A stretch of 56,291 bases of DNA. It comes from Hirudo medicinalis (taxonomy: Eukaryota > Annelida > Clitellata > Hirudinida > Hirudinidae). Below the pieces are notes generated by a model. It worked only from the letters and a program-made list of their open reading frames with translations. It ran no database searches and had not been told where the DNA came from. Numbering within the stretch: the stretch's first letter is position 1; every line of letters starts with the position of its first letter. Position numbers and translations under genes: made by a program. Positions 16,401-25,612 of this stretch are shown here, one piece after another. The DNA is taken from the NCBI GenBank assembly GCA_011800805.1, contig MPNW01000092.1, positions 77,329 to 133,619 of the forward strand. Reading direction: 5' to 3'.

Positions 16401-18518
16401 AATTGACGTGGCACTGGCTTCCCCTAACAAAGCTCTCAAGTCGACCTGGAAGGTACTGGACCAGAACCTTGGAAGCGATCATTTCATCATCCAGGTTGTC
16501 ATAAATGAGCCTCTTCCAACTGGGCATCAAAGGCCAAATGCTTCACTGGATACACAGTTTCCTCCAGGACCGTACCATTCGGGTGAAAGTTGAAAGGGAC
16601 AACCCTTTTACAACTCCTTCACTTAGAAAACGTTATACCTCAAGACAGCGTTTTGAGTCAACTTCTCTTTATTATCATGATGAACAGAACGGCAAGACCA
16701 ATAAAGGGAGTCCAGCCGTCAATGTATGCAGATGATATCACCCTTTGCACCACCAGTACAAAACTGGGTGATATTACCCCCTGCATGCAAAAACAACTGA
16801 AAGAAACAGCAAAGTTCTTAATTGCCAATGGTTTTAAAACATCCACTAGTAAGACGCAGGCAGTTCTTTTCTGCAGAAACAGAATGGACGCCAACGTCAA
16901 GCTCAGTATCGGCCACGAGCTCCTCTCGCTTTCCAATACTGCTGCTTACTTGGGCATCGTCATAGACGATAGGCTAACTTGGAGTGCCCACACGCAAACA
17001 GTAGAGCAAAGATACCTGAAGCGTCTTAATGCCCTGAGAGCAATCTCTGGAAGCTCATGGGAAGCGAGCAAGTAGAGTCTACTGCAAGTATACCGAGCCA
17101 CAATCCGATCTGTAATGGACTATGGCTGCGAAGCAAACAAATCAAGAGCGTCTACGAGAAGATCCAGGCTCTTGCAATCTGCTGCGGCAGCATGCGTGGA
17201 ACCAGCACTGCATCACTACAGGTGGAGTGTGGAGAACCTCCACATGATCTTCGCTGACAGAAGATCATGGCGTATCATGCACTCAGAACAATTGCAAATA
17301 ATAACAAAGCAAGAAGTTGTTATTTTCTTTTGGATATGAATAAAAATAAAACGCAAGCTGGGCTCCATCTGATGAAGAAGAAAAAGCAGCTTGTGCCTTT
17401 AGAAACAATCGTTGTTGTCCTATTCATCAAGTTATGCTGAGAACATTAATAAAATACTACTACTACTACAAGTAATAATAATAAAATCTAACAGTTTGGT
17501 TGTGCTTAAGATTACGATTAATAATTATTTGGGACTATTCATATTTTTAAGATAAATGAGAAAGATTCCAGAAAACTATGTTTTTAAAATCTAATTCAAA
17601 ATAAAATAATTTCCCAAATATCCTTCTTGATCCAAATAAACAAAGCATCACTGCTGCAAAAATTACCAAGTGAAGTTATCTTGCAATGCACAATTTGCCA
17701 TAGTGTATGTATCAATGAAACTGATTTAAGTCTCCCTCAGATCTGCTTGCAATCAAATCAACTCCGGATGCTGAATAAGCTTCTCTGATTAATGAACGAC
17801 TTTGATTTCCCAAAATCTGTGAGCCCCCTAAAATTCTTCTCTCAAGCATCATATTACTTCCAATTTGCTGTGAAATGTTTGAAAACATTTTCTTCTTTAG
17901 CAAAGAAACTTTGCTACAACTTATGAGATCGAAGAGGGCAGGTTCAGAAAATAAAAATACCATTTGCATGCAATAACCTTCCTGTTTCCTGTAGTAAACT
18001 AAAATTGACAGAAATTGCCACATTTTGCATGATAGCATCTTTCACACTGTATTCTATTCATGTTTATCAATAGCTAGCATAATGCCTTATTGTCAATATT
18101 TGAAAATTTGATATTTTTCCAGTCTTCCTCAAACAGCAAGTTTTTCATCAACTTGTTAAACTCTTCAATATACCCTTCACCAAAATATCATTTAATTTTA
18201 AAAGCACACTACACTTTTCATCACAATATTCTTCGTCTTATCCATTACTAAACCAAAAATGAAATGCAAATCTAGTTAAATCTAGCTCAATTTAATTCCT
18301 TAATCTAAGTCAAACATTTATGAATCGCTACAACTTCGTTCCAATCTTGATCAACTTACATATTAACTATTTACATTGAAAAACAAAATTCAAGACCACA
18401 ATTATCAAGCAAATTTACACTTCGATATCATGAGCATTGCAATACTAACGCTGGTGACACAGTCTGACATATTAGGAGGGGGTTGTTTTGGCTTAGAGCT
18501 ACCAAATAATCGATTCAT
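13415..18518 (-). CDS. CHMP5: Charged multivesicular body protein 5 (ESCRT-III)
   Basis: Seven exons, high to low: 18450-18518, 14856-14960, 14717-14763, 14231-14324, 14006-14077, 13528-13755, 13415-13465. They total 666 bases, 221 residues, close to human CHMP5 (219). CHMP5 (yeast Vps60) is an ESCRT-III-related protein acting in multivesicular body sorting and binding LIP5/VTA1. The start [20 protein letters not shown] is the family's N-terminus. The basic helical core follows ([20 protein letters not shown], then [14 protein letters not shown]). The acidic C-terminal half has [20 protein letters not shown] and [15 protein letters not shown]. It ends [12 protein letters not shown], like the family's conserved tail. 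Intron 1 is about 3.5 kb, far longer than the others, because it holds a LINE at 15720-17480. Confidence 0.96.
15720..17480 (+). mobile_element. LINE with zinc-knuckle ORF1 and reverse transcriptase (RNase H family), degenerate
   Basis: It lies antisense in CHMP5 intron 1. Bases 15720-16320 read as broken ORF1 sequence rich in lysine ([17 protein letters not shown]) with a knuckle remnant [12 protein letters not shown]. From about 16370 there is a reverse transcriptase with frame shifts. The frame at 16590-17075 contains the catalytic YADDITL and then [17 protein letters not shown] and [12 protein letters not shown], typical of the palm-to-thumb region in Jockey/I-group LINEs. The tail (17420-17470, gttgtcctattcatcaagtt then aataaaatactactac) matches, in reverse, the tails of the RNase H LINE copies at 21745 and 39066. 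The RNase H part is deleted here. Confidence 0.8.
17712..18020 (-). other. Unrecognised exon-like frame in CHMP5 intron 1
   Basis: A minus-strand frame, same direction as CHMP5, stays open after an acceptor-like ttagtttactacag near 18000 and ends in a stop at 17712. It reads protein-like ([18 protein letters not shown], then [20 protein letters not shown]). I cannot name it, and no partner exon was found. It may be a terminal exon of a nested gene, an unused CHMP5 exon or a gene fragment. Confidence 0.25.
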
Positions 18519-18822
18519 TATTGTGATATCTTCTTCAATTATTAAAGCGACCGCGTCGAAAATAAGTAAGTTATCTATCCGCTGATGTCGATGGCACAGA
18601 ATAGAATAACATAAACAAAAAGTAAAGTTTTCATACTGCAACCAAGATAAATTGACAATAAATTAACAGTACTTATTTTTAATAAATAAATTATTTGATA
18701 CTCAAGTAAAATTATAAAAACTTAAATTCTTCAGAGTTAATTAAATTTTAACCTAAATTTGTGCACTTTAATCGGTCCGAAAATTACGACCCAGTGTGAA
18801 CAATTCAAAATTTGAAAACGTT

Positions 18823-18859
18823 CCTAATCATTTAGTTATGGAATGGACGTTAAATAACC
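18823..18859 (+). repeat. SINE body copy (CCTAATCAT family)
   Basis: The bases cctaatcatttagttatg then gaatggacgttaaataacc match the body of a SINE seen complete at 22622-22800, and other copies at 19782, 21689 and 45819. Confidence 0.6.
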
Positions 18860-19329
18860 AAACGAAAATGTTCCTTTTCTTATCTTCTCTTAGCGAGAGC
18901 TCGCGACATGGCTGTCAGCCACGAAGTGTTGTCGACAGGGTCAAACTAAACGACTTTAATTAACGTTAGTTGCCTACAATAAATCTTGTTCAATAAAACG
19001 TCTAATAAACACTTGTCACCTAACATTAAAACGGCTTCCGGAACATGGAGATTCCTGCAAATGCCACGAAAATTATCATATCCTGACAATCGAGAACAAG
19101 CGAATGTGATTTTTTTTGTTTCGATCGAAACAAAGTTAAAAATAACTTTCGGCCAAAACCGAAATCTTAACGAGACTTTCGGTTAATGTCGTGAAACAAT
19201 GATGCAATAAAAAAGTAAGCATTATCAACAATACTTTATTAATTAACAAGTAATCCTTCTTATCAGAAATTCCAGAAATAATCCCAGGTAATAATTCCAG
19301 GTTAGTAATTGAATTCAAACAAACGAATG

Positions 19330-19780
19330 TTATAGTTCAGAAGCATGACGGAAGGTGGGATGGTTATCCACAACACTTTATTTATAAAAACGACAACACT
19401 GCAACATACAATATCCAGCTAATCATCTCACCTTCCGTCATAAAACTCTGTTTGTGATGCAGTATCAACAAAATTTTATCCATGTCCCAAGATGAAGTTC
19501 GATTAAATGTGTGCTGTACCCGTCTACTTCCTGTCCAGAAAATTTTTGTAAAGGAATATGTGAAAAAATGCGTCCTGTAACATGAGGTCTGGACATTTTG
19601 AAAGGCTACATGTTTGGGATATTTACTACCAACATTGGCAATTATTGTGAACCAGCTGAATGCTCTATTGGAAGGCATTACAAATCCATTAACATTAGTG
19701 TCACGACTGTAGCCTTTGAGACAACAGTACTTTATTTCCGCTTTGTTTTTTTGTCTTTAACATGCCGGTGGTGGTGGTGG
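19330..19780. other. Unassigned stretch
   Basis: Both strands have open frames of about 90 codons (19382-19678 minus, 19598-19858 plus) with no motif I recognise. They are probably transposon remains, since the stretch lies between known repeats. Confidence 0.3.
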
Positions 19781-19781
19781 T

Positions 19782-19818
19782 GGTTAATTAACGTCTATTT
19801 CATTACTAGAAGATTAGG
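19782..19818 (-). repeat. SINE body copy with GGT microsatellite
   Basis: This is an inverted copy of the cctaatcat...ggacgttaattaacc repeat, preceded by a ggtggtggtggtggtgg tract at 19767-19783. The same pairing of microsatellite and repeat recurs at 21680-21725. Confidence 0.6.
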
Positions 19819-19949
19819 ACCTTTAATGTGCCGCGATGTAACGTCTTTATTAAAGTAAGGGCGGACCTATTTTTGGTCTGAGAACGCTCACCTCTATTAC
19901 CAGGATAGTATTCTCATCATCAGGAGGCTTTTTTGGCTAGCTATGTATA

Positions 19950-20709
19950 CAGTCAGGACGGAAACCATAAGGACACCCCATTATTTCGTGATAACTCTCT
20001 AAACAAAAATTTGATTGTGGGGAAATTTTTAGTATGTTGTGTAATTATATATTTGTGATTATCTCTTAAATTTTCGTCAAGATATTTTCACGCAATAATT
20101 TAAAAATTCAGAAAACGTGATTTCGAGGCGTCCAATAACCATGAAAGACACTTTCAAAAATCATCGCAAATGACTAAAATCTCGCGAAAAAAAATAAAAT
20201 TAATTATTAATAAGAAATAATGTTTCCTTTATTCTCAATAACTTTAAAACATCTGTTATCCTTTGATTTTATTAAGGTTTTTACGAATTTTACATAAAAG
20301 TCTTTCCAGGCACTCCTAATGGCGTTTCCAGGTCAGCTTTGGAGTAGAACTTCCTTCCATTGCTGTAAACCAGTCATGACATTCCCCAAACGTTTAAGTC
20401 CGGGGAACATGCTGGCCAACTCATAACTTTCAAATTTCTGCTCTGGAGAAATGTCTTCGTCAACTTGGAAGTATGGATCGGGGCATTATCTTGCTGGAAA
20501 ATAAAAAAAATTTCAATAATAAGCTTCACCAAAAGGCAGGAGATGATCTTCTAATACTTTGATGTAATCTGCTGAAGACTATCTCCCATCCAGAAAGGCC
20601 AATTTAGTTAATCCTTCACTGGTAATTCCTCCCCAAATCACCGATCCAGCTCCATGATTTTCCTTTTTTATATATAAGTAAGGATGTCCTCATGGTTTTC
20701 AAACAGCCG
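19950..20709 (-). mobile_element. Degenerate Tc1/mariner element
   Basis: The ends are imperfect inverted repeats: left cagtcaggacggaaaccata, right (reversed) cggctgtttgaaaaccatga, each followed by aggacaycc, and both flanked by TA. The minus strand between about 20660 and 20290 reads as transposase with stops: GSVIWGGITSEGLTKLAF, then QQDNAPIHTSKL (second catalytic Asp), then SWPACSPDLN. The segment expected to hold the third acidic residue is shortened right after SPDLN. The N-terminal DNA-binding part and first Asp are missing, so the copy is inactive and internally deleted. Confidence 0.8.
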
Positions 20710-20879
20710 TAAAATGATATTTTGCATATTTTACAAGTTCTACTTGTTAAATTTATTTGAAATTTTAGAAGTCGTTTTGTATGCAATAAAGTGATGTTAT
20801 GTATAAAATTGAGTAATATTGAACTTATATTTAGCGAGTATATACAGTTAGATAATGATAATGATTATCAAGTACCTGA

Positions 20880-21680
20880 ATCAAGTATCAAGAATCTGAA
20901 TACCCAGACGTGTGGCTCGAACAAAGAAAAAAAGTGAAAATAAAATTCCACGACGACAAAGGAATTGCCTCGCACGCGTCGCGGTGAGCTCACAGGCTAC
21001 CGGCGTGACAACACTGTTATTTCATCGGAATTGTTTGATTATCGTTCATCGGATAATGACCGGAGAGAACTCGGTGCCGTCGCCTATGATGGCGCATTTC
21101 CTCCATTTCAATGAAACCGTGAAAAAAAAGAAAAGGCTTCCGGGTTGTTCAGGGGAGGAAGCGCAGAAGAATTTCTTCTACCACGTGTTTCTACCTATCA
21201 GGCGCAAATATTGCATCATTGGGTTAGGCACTATCAACCTCGATGATTAGACGATTAAGGCTAAGATCAATTGCGAAAGCTCAGCCAAAGTAACGACAAG
21301 TGTGACCGCTACCAAGGTGGCATCCTCTGTTGTCATCCTTGAATTCCGCGACAAAGCACCGGACAGTGTCATCAAAGTTCTTTCCTTCCCTCTATCGGGT
21401 ATCTGTCTTATTTGTTCGACCAACGAGATTGACAAAGGGATCAAGTCGAGAAAATAACGAAATGAAGTTATGTTTAATATACGAAAAGCGAAGACAGTCA
21501 ATTAAAAAAAAAAAAAGCGAAACGCATACCAAGCCTATCACGTACAAGTGATTACACACTCCTATACAAGTCACAACCAGATATACATGAGCCTCAAACT
21601 CGTCTGTTTTCTTCACCCAAGATACACCAACACTCCCAACTCGCTCTCTCGCTCTAACTGCTTCAACTCTCAACTCAACG
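20880..21680. other. Less AT-rich block with unrecognised frames
   Basis: A plus frame at 20912-21250 begins ARTKKKSENKIPRRQRN, is basic, and ends in a stop. A second plus frame from about 21263 to 21450 reads KVTTSVTATKVASSVVILEF and ends GIKSRK. Neither matches a family I know. The block differs in composition from its neighbours and lies between two repeat clusters, which favours a transposon or captured-gene origin. A run of A at 21504-21516 could be a retroelement poly(A). Confidence 0.3.
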
Positions 21681-21688
21681 GTGGTGGT

Positions 21689-21725
21689 GGTTAATTAACG
21701 TCCATTTCATTACTAAATGATTAGG
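21689..21725 (-). repeat. SINE body copy with GGT microsatellite
   Basis: An inverted copy of the cctaatcattta...ggacgttaattaacc repeat, again next to a ggtggtggtgg tract (21680-21690). Confidence 0.6.
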
Positions 21726-21744
21726 ACGGCCTCATTCAGTAGAA

Positions 21745-22190
21745 GGTAGTAGTATTTTATTTATGTCCTCAGCATAACTTGATGACTAGAACAACGAAGA
21801 CAATAGGAAAAAAACAACAAACAGAAAGTTCATAATGTGATGATGGTCACTTAAGATATCGGCGGTTTTTATAAATCCACTGGTAAATTAGATCCTAGCA
21901 GTATTGCTAAGCATGGAACTCCAGTGGATTTATTTTGTCCCTTATTGCTCTTCTCAGGCTTGAAATCTTCTTGATTGGGCCAGACATTCCATTAGGAAAT
22001 GCTGGACAGTCTCATCTTCTTGAGGACAGGTTTGGCATTTACCGTTTGCGTATTAGGCCTCAGCCTAAAAAGGTGTCGATTTAGAGCGCATTTTCCAAGA
22101 CGGAGTTTAGAGATCAAAGTCTCCTTCTTCCTTGTGGCCTCACTCACGCTGTGCGACGCCTTATATTCCAGCCACGCTCATTAACATGCA
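21745..22190 (-). mobile_element. LINE 3' end, RNase H family
   Basis: This segment runs parallel to 39066-39520: both contain agcataacttgatga, aaaaaacaacaaac, tcggcggtttttataaatcc and aatgctggacagtctcatct. It is the reversed 3' tail plus the end of the coding region of the RNase H LINE, 5'-truncated. Confidence 0.75.
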
Positions 22191-22319
22191 GAATACGCCA
22201 GCTCACAACCGATCATTTCAACTCTCGGCATCACAGAGACATTCTACGTCACACGCACACACATATCCGCGCAACAAAAATAATTCCCTGAAATAAAATT
22301 AATAAATGTCACGTCACTG

Positions 22320-22470
22320 ACCGTCAGGCTAGGCTATCTCAGCTTTAAGGTTAAGCCATATGTCAGAGAACCTACGCGATGCTTTAAGTGCAATGGCTAT
22401 GACCACATAGCCATAAACTGCTCAAACAAAACTATCATCGCGCGATCAAGGAGGCTCAAGATTGTGAACT
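22320..22470 (+). mobile_element. LINE ORF1 zinc-knuckle fragment
   Basis: The plus strand encodes VKPYVREPTRCFKCNGYDH followed by IAINCSNKT: a CCHC zinc knuckle (C-x2-C-x4-H-x4-C) as in ORF1/gag of knuckle-bearing LINEs. The last 30 bases (cgcgatcaaggaggctcaag onward) are repeated exactly at 23301-23330, so the two pieces belong to one family, here interrupted by a SINE at 22471. Confidence 0.7.
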
Positions 22471-22616
22471 GGGATGCAAGTTAGCTCAGAGGGTAGCGTT
22501 CCTGCAAACGAAGATAAAAGCAACAGTCGTTACGTGTCGTGTTCGAAACCCAGCTTGCACCACCACAAAGCGCCCCTGGGAGTCGGCGCTATATAAATGG
22601 TCTGAAGGCCCCTGAC
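22471..22616 (+). repeat. tRNA-derived SINE
   Basis: An A-box-like ttagctcagagggtagcg (22481) and a B box gtgttcgaaaccc (22540) are spaced as in a tRNA. The copy is followed by ggcgctatataaatgg, a tail shared with the next SINE. It directly adjoins LINE sequence on its left and resembles the SRPK-intron copy at 8095. Confidence 0.7.
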
Positions 22617-22621
22617 GCTCA

Positions 22622-22800
22622 CGGCTCCCGCATGGTCTAATGGTTAAGACTTCCGCCTCTCACGATGGCAGCACGGATTCGAATCCCGTTGCGGGAGCAC
22701 CGTCCTAATCATCTAGCTATGCAACGGACGTTAATGAACAATTATTTCCCTGACGCTCACGCTTATGGCGCTATATCAATAAACTTACTTACTTACTTCT
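22622..22800 (+). repeat. SINE with tRNA-Glu-like head and CTTA tail
   Basis: The first 73 bases fold like a tRNA: ctcccgc (22625) pairs with gcgggag (22691), the D-arm region reads tggtctaatggttaaga as in tRNA-Glu, and the T arm holds ggattcgaatccc. The anticodon stem pairs poorly, so it is not a working tRNA gene. The body is cctaatcatctagctatg then caacggacgttaatgaac, and the end is a cttacttacttactt repeat. Body copies are at 18823, 19782, 21689 and 45819. Confidence 0.75.
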
Positions 22801-22819
22801 TAAATGTTCCAGTTGCCTG

Positions 22820-23778
22820 GGGAGCACTCCGTGAAAGACTGGCCCAAAAGAGGAGGCGGAGAAGCGCTTCAAACCGACTTGCGAAAGCACCAGTCATTAT
22901 ACTGGTCAAGCTGGAAAACGAGGTCTAAACCCTCATCGCCAAAATTGCTTTCGGATGCATGTACGAGGACTCCACCCCCAGAAGGAGTGCAGACTGTCTA
23001 GTCCCACAGGCAGACCAACATGAATAATGCCACAAACGTTACTCAATAGAACTGCCAGGGATTCCGCAAAAAAAAAACCGATAAATAGCACATCCTTTTT
23101 GAATTCCTTGGAAGCTTTGCCAGATGTTATCCTGCTTCGAGAAACTTTTCTCAAAAGCAGGCACTCCTTCAAACTACAAGGATATAAAATTGAGCGATTT
23201 CATAGGCAGGATGATGTGTCTCGGGCGGACTCAGGGAAGGACTTGCATACAGTTCTGCTATCGCATTCCAGGACCCGCAATGTCTCTCAACAACTATCAT
23301 CGCGCGATCAAGGAGGCTCAAGATTGTGAACTTCTACGTGCCTCCTTGGAAATCTTTCTCGGAAGAGGAGCTGGAGAAGATCCTGAGCCACCAAGACGCC
23401 ATCATCTGCGGGGATATGAATGCATAATCTCCCATATTCGGAGCTCGATACTCGCAGATAAGATAAGATAGTGGCAGACACGGCTAAGTTTCTATCTGAA
23501 AACGGTTTCAAGATCTCAGCATCTAAATCACAAGCTTATTTACCAATTGCAGGGTCAAGAGGAGCGAGGCCAATATTAGACTCCGTATCGGCAAGGAAAT
23601 AATCCCACTGTCTCCGACGGCTACTTTCTTAGGAATCGTCCTGGACGCAAAACTAAGTTGATCTGCTCACGCAGAAACTGTCAAGACACGTTGCATGTAA
23701 CGCCTCAATGCAATGAGAGTGGGGCGCAAGCAAGTCCAACCTGCTACAAGTCTATAGAGCCACCATCCGCCCGATGTG
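22820..23778 (+). mobile_element. LINE remnant: ORF1, endonuclease and reverse transcriptase pieces joined
   Basis: Bases 22880-22930 repeat the ORF1 end seen at 15955. About 23030-23430 read as endonuclease with stops (NCQGFRKK, then VNFYVPPWKSFSEEELEKIL and DAIICGDMNA, the catalytic GD-N motif). At 23460 the frame jumps straight to reverse transcriptase thumb sequence (IPLSPTATFLGIVLDAKLS), related to 16880-17060. The palm with YADD is missing, so an internal deletion fused the two parts. Confidence 0.7.
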
Positions 23779-23840
23779 CGACACTAGATGGCAGGTCTAT
23801 AGACGTTGTTGGCCCTCAGATCTGAAATACAGTGCATGTA
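23779..23840 (+). repeat. Left part of dispersed repeat split by the long-TIR element
   Basis: gcgacactagatggcaggtc and the next 25 bases match 12507-12550. The repeat resumes at 25176 after the inserted element. Confidence 0.6.
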
Positions 23841-25173
23841 AGAAGGTTACAAACACCCCTTAATTTCTTAGCGTAGCACCTAAAATATTTAATCAATCGG
23901 AACCAAATTTGGAATTTCTATGTACATTTTGATGTCACATATTTGTGCCAAATTTCTTTTTGATTAGACAAATTCGACAGATGCTCGCAAATTCATCAAA
24001 ACGTCATCCTAAATTAGGTCGTGGAAAAAGGTTACAAACACTTTATACTTTCCGATAATACATCCATTAGCAAATTTTTACAAGCTTCTTCAGAAGAACC
24101 ATATTATAATACTTGCTTTGCAAAATTATATAAATGGTATTTTGATTTAATATTTTAGTGAATATTATTTTTTATTATGGATAGAAGTAGCTGGTATTGT
24201 CAGCTGAACAGAAAAGAGAAAATTTCAGCCTTCAACATATAAATTTTCCTTTTTAAAATGATTGGAAATTCTGAAAGATCCTTTTTTGAATCTAAGTTTT
24301 TGAGGTCTTACACAGATTTATTTCGCTCCCGAGCATTTTGAATCTTGCAAAAATGTAGAATCCATACGAACATTTATGTTTAATTGCTTTAAGCTTTCAG
24401 GGAAAATATTTCTGTAAACCAACTTATAACAAGTTTGAAATTTGATGTATGCAAGTAAATTGTCTGTAACTACTTGTGTTATGATGGAATATTTAATTAT
24501 GAGAAATTTGAGGGTCCTGAATATCAAAAAAAGATCACGAAAAGGTGTACGTGTCGAGTGCCAATGAAATGGTCATTTTCAGATCTTTTGAACAAAAATA
24601 TTTTGATCTGGATGGAAGTGACTGCTACCAATGCTATTTCCATAACTTAAATGAGAAAAATAAATCGAATTTGAGCAGGTAGCAGAGAAGAAGCATGCTT
24701 GCGGTCCGGGGTGAAATTTCTTCAAAACGCATGGTGTCTTTAGTCTCTCTAAAAGGAGGTCAAAATTTTTCAAACTATGCTGAAACATCTGAGAGGTTCT
24801 TGTCTCCATTTGGTTGTCCCTGCTTGCTATGACCGGTGGACTACTAACCGAACCTCTGTCTCTGGCTCTTACAACAGTCTCTTACTACAATAAAATTATT
24901 TGTCGTAACTTTCTTCAGTTCGATAAATTAATCTCGCGTCGAAAAGTAAGGAGCAATTACATGACCATAAATTGAATTTATTTTTGTGTTTGTAATCTTT
25001 ATCCACGACCGGGATAAGACGTTTTGATGAAATTGCAAGCATCATTTGTTCGATCAAAAGGAAGTTTGACACGTTTGTGTAAAATCAGAATGAACTTACT
25101 AAATCCAAATTTGGTTTTGATCAGTTCAGTATTTTCGGAGTTATGCTAAAATAAAGTGGTGTTTGTAACCTTT
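23841..25173. mobile_element. Long-terminal-inverted-repeat DNA element, family unknown
   Basis: The left arm (23841-24062) and right arm (about 24955-25173) are inverted copies roughly 210-220 bases long. Shared landmarks in order are aaggttacaaacac, accaaatttgga, tcatcaaaacgtc, ggtcgtgga and a second (a)aggttacaaacac-like motif. Each arm thus carries that motif at both its outer and inner end. TA flanks both outer ends, in line with a Tc1/mariner-like target. The centre has two minus frames (24318-24527 and 24579-24809) with no transposase motif that I can see. It is probably non-autonomous and sits inside the dispersed repeat of 12507-12745. Confidence 0.7.
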
Positions 25174-25175
25174 TA

Positions 25176-25340
25176 CAAGCACTATTATCAATACGAATCC
25201 AGCCAGTTTTCAATCTGTCCTCAAAACTTTCCTATTCAAGGAAAGCTACCGACAATATTGAGTGGTCTGAAAATCCCGTTGGACATACGCCACTATAATC
25301 AAACTCTCTCATTAACACGATATTACTATTTTTTTTACAT
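25176..25340 (+). repeat. Right part of dispersed repeat
   Basis: Contains cctattcaaggaaagctacc, gagtggtctg and ggacatacgccactataatc in the same order as 12640-12715. It completes the copy that starts at 23779. Confidence 0.65.
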
Positions 25341-25612
25341 TTTTTTGTTTTGACTAATAAAAATGTTTAAACATTTTAAAACATTTTATTTAAAGTGATT
25401 TATTCAGAGTCTTCATTTTCAGCTTTGTAAATTTTGGAATCCCATCGGTCGTTGTGGTCAATTGTCGCTATTTCGTCGACGTTCGGCTCTAGGTGGTACT
25501 GTGGAAGTTTTTTTGTTAACATAAGTAAGGTGGAACTCATGACTTTAAACTTTTTCGCTGATAATACCTGCAGTGATCTTTACTTGTTGTAAAACATTAT
25601 TTTTATTTGAAG

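Noticed and set aside
22625..22697. A functional tRNA-Glu gene
   Set aside because: Acceptor stem and A/B boxes are good, but the anticodon stem pairs badly and the unit continues into a SINE body present in several copies.
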